Source: Halomonas sp. UBA3074
GTDB lineage: Bacteria > Pseudomonadota > Gammaproteobacteria > Pseudomonadales > Halomonadaceae
Reading direction: 5' to 3'
DNA length: 39,864 nt
Assembly (NCBI RefSeq): GCF_002366715.1
Contig: NZ_DFBS01000039.1
Location: forward strand, 1 to 39,864
The translations under genes were made by a program, and so were the position numbers. Below the pieces are notes generated by a model. That model was not told the DNA's origin. It searched no databases and worked only from the letters and a program-made list of their open reading frames with translations. This document shows, in pieces, positions 23,396 to 32,138 of this stretch; position 1 is the first letter of the stretch; each line of letters opens with the position of its first letter.

Positions 23396-24996
23396 GGTAC
23401 TGCCTCCCCGTCATCAGCCTCAGGTTCTGTTGCTGCCGCGGCGGTCGACTCCAACAGCACATCTTCTGCACTGGCGGCAGCCCCCAGCACGGCTTCGATA
23501 TACCCCTGAGGTTCAAGCAACTGATCGCCAATACGGGTCATGGCCCACATGATCGGCTCTGCAAACACCCCTATCAGTAACGAGGAGAGTGCCAGCACCA
23601 TCACCGGTAAATACATCATCCACAGGCTGGGCTTTAAGAGCCGGCCATCGTCGCCAACTGGGGTGGCCGTTTCAGGGACGAGGTTATCTTCAGGCAAGGA
23701 CTTCCAGAACACTTCATTCCATATTTTAACCATGGAGTAGAGCGTCATTAAGCCCACCGCCAGGGCAATGCCGGTGGCCACATAAGCTTCTACTTCCAGG
23801 CCCGCCCGTACGATCACAAACTTGGCAAAAAAGCCGGAAAGCGGCGGCACACCCGCCAGTGAAAAGGCCGAGAGAAAAAAGGCAACGGCTAACCATGGGC
23901 GCTCGCGGTAAAGCCCCCCCATCTTTTTAAGCTGGTAAGTTCCCTGCAAACGATGCGTAATGCCGCTGATCAAAAAGAGGTTGGTCTTTACCACCATATT
24001 GTGGACGATCGCAAATACACCGCCGGCAATCGCCAACGGTGTGTAAAGTGCTAACCCTAAAATCATGTAGCCAATTTGGCTGACAATATGAAACGATAAA
24101 ATGCGCCTGAACTCATACTGAGCCGCCGCACCCAGCACGCCAGTGACCATGGTGAACACAGCGCCCCAGAGCATGATGTCCTGAAGATAACCCATGGTTT
24201 GGTCAAACATCAGCGTGAAGACACGAAACATTGCATAAACGCCCACCTTGGTGAGCAAACCAGCGAACAGGGCTGAAACGGCGACTGGCGGCGTGTGGTA
24301 AGAGGCTGGTAACCAAAAGAACAGTGGAAAAGCCGCCGCTTTGATTCCAAACGCCACCATGAACATGACCGCCAACACCTCGACCATACCGGTGTGCTCG
24401 GCCTCGTCCATGCGCAGCGCAATATCGGCCATGTTCAGTGTGCCCACCATGCCATAGAGCAGCCCCACCGCCGTGAGAAAAATCACCGACGCTAGCAGGT
24501 TTAAGGTGACGTATTTGATCGCTCCTTCCATCTGCGCGCGTTCGCCACCCAGGATCAACAGCGCAAACGAAGCCACCAACATGACCTCGAACCACACATA
24601 GAGGTTAAAGATATCCCCCGTCAAAAAAGCGCCCATTACGCCAGCCAGCAGCAGGTGCATTAAGGGGTAGTAACCGAATTTTTCGTGGCCACGGCCGGTG
24701 GTGGCCAATGAATAGAGCCCCATTGCCAAGCCAATGATGGCCGTCATCAACACCATCACTGCACTTAGCAGGTCGGCAATCAAGGTAATCCCAAACGGCG
24801 CTGGCCAACTGCCCATTTGCATCGTGACGTAGCCATCCGACCATGTTGAGACAAACAGCCACAAACTGACCAGCAGCAACGCCGCATTCCCTGCCACGGC
24901 TAAAAACCGCTGCATGGGCCGCGAGCGCCAAAACAATAGCGAAATAGCCCCTGATAACAAAGGCAAGAGGACGGGAAGAGCGACTTCAGGCCTCAC
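23392..24996 (-). CDS. mrpD: Na+/H+ antiporter subunit D (NuoN/proton-pump family)
   Basis: A 534-residue protein with about fourteen helices homologous to complex I antiporter-like subunits. It has the characteristic GDIFNLYVWFEVMLVASFAL, the Lys helix IKAAAFPLFFWLPASYHTPP, FSLAGVPPLSGFFAKF and HNMVVKTNLFLISG. The start is GTG at 24996, overlapping the mrpC stop (GTGA). The C-terminus has an Ala/Glu-rich tail that looks non-conserved. It works with MrpA in proton/sodium translocation. Confidence 0.96.
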   Translation of the reverse strand: MRPEVALPVLLPLLSGAISLLFWRSRPMQRFLAVAGNAALLLVSLWLFVSTWSDGYVTMQMGSWPAPFGITLIADLLSAVMVLMTAIIGLAMGLYSLATTGRGHEKFGYYPLMHLLLAGVMGAFLTGDIFNLYVWFEVMLVASFALLILGGERAQMEGAIKYVTLNLLASVIFLTAVGLLYGMVGTLNMADIALRMDEAEHTGMVEVLAVMFMVAFGIKAAAFPLFFWLPASYHTPPVAVSALFAGLLTKVGVYAMFRVFTLMFDQTMGYLQDIMLWGAVFTMVTGVLGAAAQYEFRRILSFHIVSQIGYMILGLALYTPLAIAGGVFAIVHNMVVKTNLFLISGITHRLQGTYQLKKMGGLYRERPWLAVAFFLSAFSLAGVPPLSGFFAKFVIVRAGLEVEAYVATGIALAVGLMTLYSMVKIWNEVFWKSLPEDNLVPETATPVGDDGRLLKPSLWMMYLPVMVLALSSLLIGVFAEPIMWAMTRIGDQLLEPQGYIEAVLGAAASAEDVLLESTAAAATEPEADDGEAVP

Positions 24997-25340
24997 GTAT
25001 CAGTATCCTTCATCTTATCCAGATCATCGGCTTTGACGACTTCGTAGGCACGTCGAATCAATACCACTGCAAACGCAAGTACCCCGAAGGCAATCACGAT
25101 CGCGGTCAGTACGACTGCTTGAGGCAAGGGGTCGGCAACGCCGCTTGGTGGCTGCATCATGCCCTCTGCAATCAGCGGCGGCACGCCCCGGGTCATGCCC
25201 GCCGTCGTGAAAATTAGTAAATTGGCCGCGTTGGAAAGCAGCATCAAGCCAATGACCAATTTGACGATCGAGCGCCGCAGCATCATAAAAATGGCGGTTG
25301 CATACAGCAAGCCAATCGCCACTGCCATCAATGGTTCCAT
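24993..25340 (-). CDS. mrpC: Na+/H+ antiporter subunit C (NuoK-like)
   Basis: A 115-residue protein with three helices similar to NuoK: AVAIGLLYATAIFMMLRRSI, VKLVIGLMLLSNAANLLIF, and PLPQAVVLTAIVIAFGVLAF, the last being the MrpC hallmark DPLPQA(L/V)VLTAIVI. The ATG is 18 bp from the mrpB stop. Confidence 0.96.
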   Translation of the reverse strand: MEPLMAVAIGLLYATAIFMMLRRSIVKLVIGLMLLSNAANLLIFTTAGMTRGVPPLIAEGMMQPPSGVADPLPQAVVLTAIVIAFGVLAFAVVLIRRAYEVVKADDLDKMKDTDT

Positions 25341-25358
25341 GCTGAGGCTCCTGTTAGC

Positions 25359-25790
25359 TCAAGGCTCATCTTTATCGACCTCCATTAGCGTCATCACCAT
25401 GCCCGTCACAGAGCCCAGCACCGCAAAATAAACACCAATATCAAAAATAAGCGGTGTCGAGGCTTTGAAATCGATAACGGGAATGGTCCACCACTGGGCG
25501 GTCAAAAAAGGCTGGCCTAAAAACCAAGCAGGCACCACCGATATCATCCCCAGCAGCAGGCCGATGCCGATCAAGTCGCGAGGGTCGACCATACGCAGCA
25601 CTTCTTTGGTCGCACTTACCCCAAAGGCAAAGAGATAGAGTGTAAAGGCCCCTGCCGCTACTAACCCAGCAATGAAACCACCGCCCGGCTCGTCATGCCC
25701 CCGCAGCAATAGGAAAATAGAAAACATCAATTGCAGCGGCATTAAAAAGCGTGCCGCTGTATTGAGAATAATCGTGCCTGACTTAACCAT
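25359..25790 (-). CDS. mrpB: Na+/H+ antiporter subunit B
   Basis: A 143-residue protein with four membrane helices. The motif SIFLLLRGHDEPGGGFIAGLVAAGAF is the classic MrpB domain, and the end GVYFAVLGSVTGMVMTLME is typical. The start overlaps mrpA by 8 nt. Confidence 0.96.
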   Translation of the reverse strand: MVKSGTIILNTAARFLMPLQLMFSIFLLLRGHDEPGGGFIAGLVAAGAFTLYLFAFGVSATKEVLRMVDPRDLIGIGLLLGMISVVPAWFLGQPFLTAQWWTIPVIDFKASTPLIFDIGVYFAVLGSVTGMVMTLMEVDKDEP

Positions 25791-28137
25791 CGGAAGGCTC
25801 CTTGCTGGTCACTTTACTGCCCTCTGCGTGTTTGCCATTGCTGCTCTCTCCATGCCGCAGCTTGAGCATCGCGATAACCCCAATCGCTGCGAGTGCCAGC
25901 ACGAACATCTCACCCAGGGTGTCCAGCGCCCGGTAGTCAACCAAAATGACATTGACGATATTGCGCCCGTAAGCCAACGGCGCGCTGTTCTCAATCATGT
26001 ACGTTGAAATCGGTTCAAACTGCTGAATGCTCCACGCCGTCATAATCAGTAAACAGATCAAAATACCCATCGTGGCAGCGACGGCGCCATCACGTATACG
26101 TTCAAGGCTCGTTGAAAGATTGGAAAACCGTGGCAGCCGGAACAACACCAGCACGAGTAAAATCACCGTTAAGGTTTCTACCAGTAGCTGCGTAATGGCT
26201 AAGTCGGGCGCGCTGAATAAAATAAAAATGAGCGCAATGGAGAAGCCCATTACGCCAACCGACACGACGGCCCCAAGACGAGAACGCGTGGTGGTGGCAA
26301 ACAGCGCGCTCATTGCCATCGTGCCCGCCACTACCGCCTCATGGAAACGCACCTCAAGATCAAAAGTCACTATTGGCGAATGGCGTACCAGAATCGAGTG
26401 ACCAATCAGTGCAATGAGCGTGATCAGCATCACTAAAATATAGTTACGCATATAACCATTTTGCAGCAGCCGCGTTTGCCACTCAGAGAACTGCACGATG
26501 CCGTTCATCATGCGCTCATAGCCCGCCTCAGGGCCGTGGCGCATCACTGGTGTCAACATCGCAAGCTTGGCACGCACACGATCCCACCGCTTAAAGAGTA
26601 AGAAACCAATCGCTAGGCTAATAATCGACATGCCGAGTGCTACGTTAACGCCGTACCAAAGCGAAAGCGCCACATTAATCGGTTCCCCTGAGACGGCGGT
26701 GGCAGCGGCTGTTAACAACCCATTTGCGCCAAGTAAAGCAGGCATAAGGCCGAGCAGGAGCGACCCTAAAGCTAGCAATGCAGGGCCCACCAACATGCTC
26801 CGCGGCGCTTCATGAGGCACTTGCGGCGTGTGGTGGCGCTTCCCATAAAAAGGCCGTAACGCAACGATAAAAGCAACCGCGATGGTCAAAATAGAGGCCA
26901 CAAACGCCAACAGCACCAGCAGCAGGCGGAAGCTATCGGCCCCCAGCACAGCCTCCAGCATCAGCTCCTTGCCAATAAAGCCAAGCAGCGGCGGAACGCC
27001 CGCCAGTGAAAGCGACGCAATCAGCGCAATCATGGCCGTTGTCGGCATGATCGAACGCAGCCCACCCATCTGAGTGACATCTTTAGTGCCGGTCTCATGG
27101 TCAAGTATGCCGGCGACCATAAAGAGCGCTCCTTTATAGAGCGAATGGGCGAGCAGAAAGGTAACGAATGCCGTCATTGCGTACTCGGTGCCAATCCCCA
27201 GCAGCATTGTTAACGTGCCCAATGCCATGATGGTTGAGTAAGCCAGCAGCTTTTTAATGTGGGTGTGGTGAATAGCCAAAAAGGCACCGACCACCATGGT
27301 AATGGCGCCTACCACCGAAAGCACGCCAATCCACATTGGCGTACCGCCCAGCTCTGGGTGCAAGCGGGCCAATAGATAAATCCCCGCTTTCACCATCGTG
27401 GCCGAGTGCAGGTATGCCGACACCGGCGTAGGTGCCGCCATTGCATTGGGTAGCCAGAAGTGAAACGGGAACTGGGCGGACTTGGTGAAGGCCCCCACTA
27501 ACAGGCAAACCAACATGGGGGTATAGAGGGCGTGTTCGCGCAAATCGGCTTCTTGGTCAAAAATGTCTGCCAATGACCAACTACCGCTCGCAATGCCTAG
27601 TAACACCAGCCCAGCCATCAACGCTAAGCCGCCCGCGACGGTCACGAATAGCCCCTGCCGTGCTGACTTGCGGGCGTTGATATCAGCGTGATTAAAACCG
27701 ATCAACAAATAAGAGGTAATGCTGGTCAGTTCCCAGAAAATAAACAACGTAAAGAGACTATCCGCCAGCACCAAGCCCAGCATTGAAACCATAAAGGCGA
27801 CAAGCGCGATATGAAACCGGGCTATATCAGGATGTCCTTTTAGGTAGCCACCGGCGTAGACCAACACACAGGCCCCCATCACGGTAATCAATAACCCAAA
27901 CAGCAGAGACAGGCCATCCAGTAAAAAGGTGAGGCTAATGCCTAGAGAAGGTACCCACTGCCACTCAAAGAGTAAGCGGCCATTTTGGATAATGTCCGGC
28001 GCTTGAAGTAACAGCCACACGGCTAGCAGAGTAGGAAATAGCGCCAATAAAAGACTGGTGCGCTGGCCAAACCAGCGGTTCAACAGGGGCGAAAATGCGG
28101 CCAGCACGAAACCCATCAATACGGCGAACTGTATCAA
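25783..28137 (-). CDS. mrpA: Na+/H+ antiporter subunit A
   Basis: A 784-residue large subunit, NuoL-like with a C-terminal MrpB-like domain. Motifs: FWELTSITSYLLIGF, the Lys-helix KSAQFPFHFWLPNAMAAPTPVSAYLHSATMVKAG, LAYSTIMALGTL, SLAGVPPLLGFIGKE, FSAPDLAITQLLVETLTVIL and VDYRALDTLGEMFVLALAAI. I place the start at a TTG (28137), six bases after GGAGG, because the protein then begins MIQFAVLMGFVLAAF like other MrpA proteins. The open frame extends to a GTG at 28209, but that part is unlike MrpA. It is the first gene of mrpABCDEFG, which is expected to be important for alkali and salt tolerance. Confidence 0.95.
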   Translation of the reverse strand: MIQFAVLMGFVLAAFSPLLNRWFGQRTSLLLALFPTLLAVWLLLQAPDIIQNGRLLFEWQWVPSLGISLTFLLDGLSLLFGLLITVMGACVLVYAGGYLKGHPDIARFHIALVAFMVSMLGLVLADSLFTLFIFWELTSITSYLLIGFNHADINARKSARQGLFVTVAGGLALMAGLVLLGIASGSWSLADIFDQEADLREHALYTPMLVCLLVGAFTKSAQFPFHFWLPNAMAAPTPVSAYLHSATMVKAGIYLLARLHPELGGTPMWIGVLSVVGAITMVVGAFLAIHHTHIKKLLAYSTIMALGTLTMLLGIGTEYAMTAFVTFLLAHSLYKGALFMVAGILDHETGTKDVTQMGGLRSIMPTTAMIALIASLSLAGVPPLLGFIGKELMLEAVLGADSFRLLLVLLAFVASILTIAVAFIVALRPFYGKRHHTPQVPHEAPRSMLVGPALLALGSLLLGLMPALLGANGLLTAAATAVSGEPINVALSLWYGVNVALGMSIISLAIGFLLFKRWDRVRAKLAMLTPVMRHGPEAGYERMMNGIVQFSEWQTRLLQNGYMRNYILVMLITLIALIGHSILVRHSPIVTFDLEVRFHEAVVAGTMAMSALFATTTRSRLGAVVSVGVMGFSIALIFILFSAPDLAITQLLVETLTVILLVLVLFRLPRFSNLSTSLERIRDGAVAATMGILICLLIMTAWSIQQFEPISTYMIENSAPLAYGRNIVNVILVDYRALDTLGEMFVLALAAIGVIAMLKLRHGESSNGKHAEGSKVTSKEPSDG

Positions 28138-28259
28138 GCGAAACCTCCAGAGTAATGAAAGGCCCACCCTTCGAGTCGAGGCGAATGCCCAGGCATCATG
28201 CCTTGTCACTCACTTTTGAGCGTTGAAATAATGTGATTCTGAAGTTGTACACCTTATAA

Positions 28260-28275
28260 CAGTCATTATTGACTG
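28260..28275 (-). promoter_or_regulatory. Dyad in the mrp promoter
   Basis: CAGTCA-TTAT-TGACTG is a 16-bp dyad directly upstream of a -10-like TATAAG on the minus strand (28254-28259). It occupies the spacer where RNA polymerase would sit, so it could be an operator for the mrp operon. The -35 is weak. Confidence 0.4.
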
Positions 28276-28299
28276 ACCAGCCAAGCGCATAAACGCAAA

Positions 28300-28331
28300 C
28301 AGCCGCTCAGGATCATCTCACCGAGCGGCTG
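28300..28331 (-). terminator. Terminator-like hairpin after hemH
   Basis: CAGCCGCTC and GAGCGGCTG form a 9-bp GC-rich stem with a 14-nt loop. On the minus strand it is followed by TTTGCGTTTAT. It lies 37 bp after the hemH stop and separates it from the mrp promoter. Confidence 0.65.
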
Positions 28332-28368
28332 CTGCTAGGTACCTCTTAGTTAGTGAAGCGTTGCTCTA

Positions 28369-29448
28369 TTAAGCAACCGACAACCACCCTGCTAATTCAT
28401 TGTTGATAACGCGTAGCAGCGCGTCGATGTGATCATCACGGTCATTGAGGCAAGGGATATAACTAAACGTTTCTCCGCCCGCTTCCATAAAGCTATCGCG
28501 AATTTCCTCTTCAATTTCTTCTAACGTTTCGACGCAATCAGACGAGAACGCAGGTGACATGATGGCAATATGCTTATGCCCCTGCTTGGCAAGTTCCGCT
28601 ACGTGTTTAACCGTTTGCGGGCCCACCCACTTTTCAGGGCCAAACTGTGATTGGAAAGCGGTATCCACCTCTTCTTTACTGAAGCCAAGCTTTTCCCGCA
28701 ACAGCCGAGTCGTTTTCTGACACTGGCAGTGGTAAGGGTCTCCCTCCATTAAATAACGCTCGGGTACGCCATGATAACTGGCGACCAATTTGGTGGGACG
28801 CGTCGAGAAGCTGTCGTAGGCTTCTTGAACGGAATTGGCCAGTGCCTGAACGTAGGCGGGATGATCGAAATAGGCGGGCACCGTGCGGATATAAGGCTGC
28901 CACTTCATTTTCATCAGCGTGCGAAACGCCTGGTCATTGGCCGTTGCAGTGGTGGGCGAGCCGTATTGCGGGTAAAGCGGAAAGAAAACGATTTTCTCAC
29001 AGCCCTTCTCCTTCAATCGGGTCAACACGCTTTCCGTCGAAGGGTTTCCATAGCGCATACAGAAATCGACCTCGACATCGTCGCCATAAAGCGCTTTCAA
29101 CCGCGCCGTCATTTTCTCGGTCTGAGCGCGGGTAGTAGTGAGCAGCGGGCTTTCATTCTTCTCGTTATTCCAGATTCCCCGGTACGCCTTACCCGAAGAG
29201 AACGGCCGCTTCGTCAAAATGATCAGTTGCAGTAACGGCTGCCATTTCCAACCCGCATAGTCGACTACACGCTTATCAGAGAGGAATTCATTCAGGTAAC
29301 GACGCATTGACCAGTAGTCGGTGGCATCCGGCGTGCCCAAATTGGCAAGTACAACACCGACTTTGGCACGCGGAACCGGCGGGTGATCACTGGGCGCATG
29401 AGCCAAGCGGCCCTCGCCCGGCTGATCCTTGACGACATGTTCGGTCAT
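28369..29448 (-). CDS. hemH: Ferrochelatase
   Basis: A 359-residue enzyme that inserts Fe2+ into protoporphyrin IX, the last step of heme synthesis. Motifs: VVLANLGTPDATDYWSMRRY, DFCMRYGNPS, VFFPLYPQYG, the active-site VASYHGVPERY and SPAFSSDCVETLEEIEEE. The ATG at 29448 has AGGAG seven bases upstream. The frame's extension to 29478 is not conserved. It is divergent from the Fe-S photolyase gene, sharing a 136-bp control region. Confidence 0.96.
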   Translation of the reverse strand: MTEHVVKDQPGEGRLAHAPSDHPPVPRAKVGVVLANLGTPDATDYWSMRRYLNEFLSDKRVVDYAGWKWQPLLQLIILTKRPFSSGKAYRGIWNNEKNESPLLTTTRAQTEKMTARLKALYGDDVEVDFCMRYGNPSTESVLTRLKEKGCEKIVFFPLYPQYGSPTTATANDQAFRTLMKMKWQPYIRTVPAYFDHPAYVQALANSVQEAYDSFSTRPTKLVASYHGVPERYLMEGDPYHCQCQKTTRLLREKLGFSKEEVDTAFQSQFGPEKWVGPQTVKHVAELAKQGHKHIAIMSPAFSSDCVETLEEIEEEIRDSFMEAGGETFSYIPCLNDRDDHIDALLRVINNELAGWLSVA

Positions 29449-29544
29449 TACACTGCTCCTGGTAAATAACGGTGTCACTTAAGGCTACTTCAAGATAAAA
29501 ACAGCTTAAATACTATCACTTTTCGGCAAAGTGGCGGCATAAAG

Positions 29545-29571
29545 TTATACTATTGACATCATTTGTATAAC
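29545..29571 (+). promoter_or_regulatory. Candidate light-response operator upstream of the Fe-S photolyase
   Basis: TTATACT-N12-TGTATAAC contains the perfect inverted repeat GTTATAC / GTATAAC (29544-29550 and 29565-29571). A TTGACA (29553-29558) lies in its centre. It starts 40 bp before the photolyase ATG. The form and N12 spacing resemble the LitR-type site reported in Pseudomonas putida (recalled as TRTACA-N12-TGTAYA). Confidence 0.55.
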
Positions 29572-29584
29572 TACAGGCTAACTC

Positions 29585-31165
29585 ATGTCCAAGCCCTTAC
29601 TGCTAGTGCTCGGCGATCAGCTCTCTTTATCCCTGACGACGCTACACCAAGCGCCCCCTGGCGCGGTGGTTGCGCTTTGCGAAGTGGCTGAAGAAGCACG
29701 CTACGTACCCCACCATATCCATAAGATTGGGCTTTTTCTGGCCGCGATGCGCCATTTTGCCGAAACGCTGCGCGAAGAAGGCTTTCAAGTACACTACAGC
29801 GCGCTGGGTGACGATGATAATACCCACTCCCTTGTAGATGAGGCGGAACGCATCGCAAAACAGTATGGCTGTGACGAAATACGCGTCGCACGGCCCGGCG
29901 AATGGCGGCTTTGGGAAACGATGCGGCAGCGTGATGACGCAGCGATTCCCTGGCAGGTGTTAGAGGATGAGCGCTTCTTCACCACGCCTGAGGCGTTCAG
30001 CCAATGGGCAAAAGGGCGCAAGCAGCTTCGGCTCGAGTATTTTTACCGGGAGCAGCGCAAGCGTACGGGATTACTCATGGAAGGTGATGAGCCCGCGGGG
30101 GGTAAGTGGAATTTCGACCACGACAATCGTCAGCCTATCAGTGCGGAACTCGATTTCCCCGACCTACCGCAACATCGCCAAGATGCGTTGACCAAAGCGG
30201 CGCTGTCGGATGCGGAGCACCACTTCAGTGACCATATGGGCTCCTTGGCAAATTTTAATCTACCGGTGACGCGTCGGCAGGCGTTGGTGGATCTCAGGCA
30301 TTTTATTCAGCATGGACTAGCACAGTTTGGCCGCTACCAGGATGCCATCAGCGATTCAGCACCGTTTCTGTATCACTCCCGGCTATCGGCAGCGATGAAC
30401 ATCGGTTTACTCTCCCCCCAAGAGGTATGCGAAGCCGCCGAACAGTGCTATTTCGCGGGCGACGCCCCCATCAATGCCGTTGAAGGGTTTATCCGCCAAA
30501 TTCTCGGCTGGCGCGAGTATGTACGCGGGCTCTATTGGACACAGATGCCCGGCTATAAAGCTGCCAACCAACTCGATTTTAAACGTGATCTTCCCGACTT
30601 TTACTGGGATGCCGCCACGGATATGCGCTGTTTACAGCGCGCCATTCAGATGACCATCGACCACAGTTACGCTCATCACATTCAACGGTTAATGGTGACG
30701 GGCAATTTTGCCTTACTGTGCGGGATAAAACCCGAAGCGCTATGCGATTGGTACTTAGCGGTGTATGCCGATGCCAGCGAATGGGTAGAACTGCCTAATA
30801 CGCTGGGCATGGTGCTCCATGCAGACGGGGGGTTAATGGGCTCAAAGCCTTACTGTGCTTCGGGTAAATACATCGATAAAATGTCGGACCATTGCCAGCA
30901 CTGCCGCTACTCACCCAAGCAGGTAACCGGGCCAAACGCTTGCCCTTTCAACAGCCTCTACTGGCACTTTCTTGAAACCAATGCGGAGCAACTGAATAAA
31001 AACCCCCGCATGAAGTTAATCTATGGCTCCCTAAGCCGCATGGCCGATGAAAAACGCGAAGCTATACGCCAGCAGGCCGAACAATTTTTAGCACAGCTGG
31101 AAACATCCCCTGGTTATGGGCAGCCCTGCCATACGTCTGGCTACACAGACAAGGAAGCACAATGA
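29585..31165 (+). CDS. Bacterial Fe-S (6-4) photolyase (FeS-BCP, PhrB/CryB class)
   Basis: A 526-residue flavoprotein. It begins LLLVLGDQLSLSLTTLHQ, the hallmark of this class, whose antenna domain usually binds a lumazine. The FAD domain has PINAVEGFIRQILGWREYVRG and MTIDHSYAHHIQRLMVTGNF. Four cysteines at 349, 437, 440 and 453 match the spacing of the [4Fe-4S] ligands of Agrobacterium PhrB. It should repair (6-4) photoproducts. There is a weak ribosome site and a very short leader. Its stop overlaps the next ATG (ATGA). Confidence 0.95.
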   Translation: MSKPLLLVLGDQLSLSLTTLHQAPPGAVVALCEVAEEARYVPHHIHKIGLFLAAMRHFAETLREEGFQVHYSALGDDDNTHSLVDEAERIAKQYGCDEIRVARPGEWRLWETMRQRDDAAIPWQVLEDERFFTTPEAFSQWAKGRKQLRLEYFYREQRKRTGLLMEGDEPAGGKWNFDHDNRQPISAELDFPDLPQHRQDALTKAALSDAEHHFSDHMGSLANFNLPVTRRQALVDLRHFIQHGLAQFGRYQDAISDSAPFLYHSRLSAAMNIGLLSPQEVCEAAEQCYFAGDAPINAVEGFIRQILGWREYVRGLYWTQMPGYKAANQLDFKRDLPDFYWDAATDMRCLQRAIQMTIDHSYAHHIQRLMVTGNFALLCGIKPEALCDWYLAVYADASEWVELPNTLGMVLHADGGLMGSKPYCASGKYIDKMSDHCQHCRYSPKQVTGPNACPFNSLYWHFLETNAEQLNKNPRMKLIYGSLSRMADEKREAIRQQAEQFLAQLETSPGYGQPCHTSGYTDKEAQ

Positions 31166-31560
31166 GCCGCTACGCACCGCTATATGCCGCATCCCCCGTC
31201 ACGCTGTTCCACGATGGCCACTGCCCCTTTTGCCAACAAGAGGTCGCATGGCTTAAAAAGCACCGTCATCGTGAACGTATTGCGCTGGTCGATATTCAGG
31301 CACATGACTTCGATGCACAGGCGCATGGGCAAACGTTTACGGCAATGATGGGGCAGCTACATTTAAGAGACAGCCAAGGCAAGTGGTATATCGGTATGGA
31401 TGCCAGCCGTGCCCTCTATGCAGTGTTGGGCTACCGGCGGCTGGTGAAATTGTCTTGCTTACCGGGTATCAGCGCGATAATGAATGCTGGCTACCGGTTT
31501 TTTGCCCGTCGTCGAATACGAATCGGGCAGTGGTGGGAAAAACGTCGAGCGGGAAAATAA
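31162..31560 (+). CDS. DCC-family thiol-disulfide oxidoreductase-like protein (DUF393)
   Basis: A 132-residue protein with the family's N-terminal signature VTLFHDGHCPFCQQEVAWL (CPFC pair) and the follow-up ALVDIQAHDFD. A C-terminal amphipathic segment has the WYIGMDASRALYAVLG pattern. DUF393 members are predicted redox or membrane-associated proteins of unclear function and are often linked to photolyase or cryptochrome genes. Translation is coupled to the Fe-S photolyase by ATGA overlap. A link to flavin or Fe-S redox state is inference. Confidence 0.9.
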   Translation: MSRYAPLYAASPVTLFHDGHCPFCQQEVAWLKKHRHRERIALVDIQAHDFDAQAHGQTFTAMMGQLHLRDSQGKWYIGMDASRALYAVLGYRRLVKLSCLPGISAIMNAGYRFFARRRIRIGQWWEKRRAGK

Positions 31561-31582
31561 GGGTTTACGTAAAGCGTGTGGC

Positions 31583-31885
31583 TTAAAACACTAGCGGCAT
31601 ACGAGACGTAAGCGGTTCACTGTAGTGGGCATCACGGCCAATCACTTCATCATGCGGTACGTGCTGAACCAGGTAGGCACGATGAATGCCTGCCCGTTTG
31701 AGCTCCATATAAGCATCGTCCAGCGAGCGGAATAGCATCGGCTTAGCGCGCTGCATCAGCATATGGCGCTCGCCTTCCACGTCTTCAAGCTCAACTTGGT
31801 AGAAACGACTACCCGAATGGGTAATCACGCGAATTTCAAAGTTGTCGTGTGTGGCGACAAACTGCTTAAGATCCTTCAGTTCCAT
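31583..31885 (-). CDS. DUF6482-like small protein
   Basis: A 100-residue soluble protein: N-terminal helix LKDLKQFVATHD, then beta-rich FEIRVITHSGSRFYQVELEDVEG, RSLDDAYMELKRAGIHRAYLVQH. The middle resembles DUF6482 proteins of Pseudomonas/Halomonas from memory, and no function is known. AGGAGGG precedes the ATG by five to six bases. It is convergent with the DCC gene. Its upstream region has repeated ATGACAT motifs. Confidence 0.75.
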   Translation of the reverse strand: MELKDLKQFVATHDNFEIRVITHSGSRFYQVELEDVEGERHMLMQRAKPMLFRSLDDAYMELKRAGIHRAYLVQHVPHDEVIGRDAHYSEPLTSRMPLVF

Positions 31886-31917
31886 GGTTCCCTCCTGTTA
31901 TTCGTGTGTCTCATCAA

Positions 31918-32002
31918 AAATGTCATCAGCAGTATCATGTGGGCACAGCATGACCGTACCCAATGACATTTCTGTTGCCCTGTTGTTGCAGTGTGATGAC
32001 AT
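31918..32002. promoter_or_regulatory. Repeated ATGACAT motifs upstream of the DUF6482-like gene
   Basis: AAATGTCAT (31918-31926) and ATGACATTT (31963-31971) are a perfect 9-bp inverted pair. A third ATGACAT is at 31996-32002. TCATG/CATGA (31935-31953) nests inside the first pair. The region 31886-32138 is otherwise gene-free on both strands. The layout suggests an operator cluster or a long hairpin. Confidence 0.4.
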
Positions 32003-32138
32003 CCATTAAAAGATAGACGCATGACGACTGGTTATACAACAAGTGTTTTCCAGCACGAATGTTTAAGCTGCTATTTCCGCTATTAGGAGGTCAACCGCAT
32101 AAAAGAGTTCCTGACCGAGGCGCCAAGAATTCGTTATG

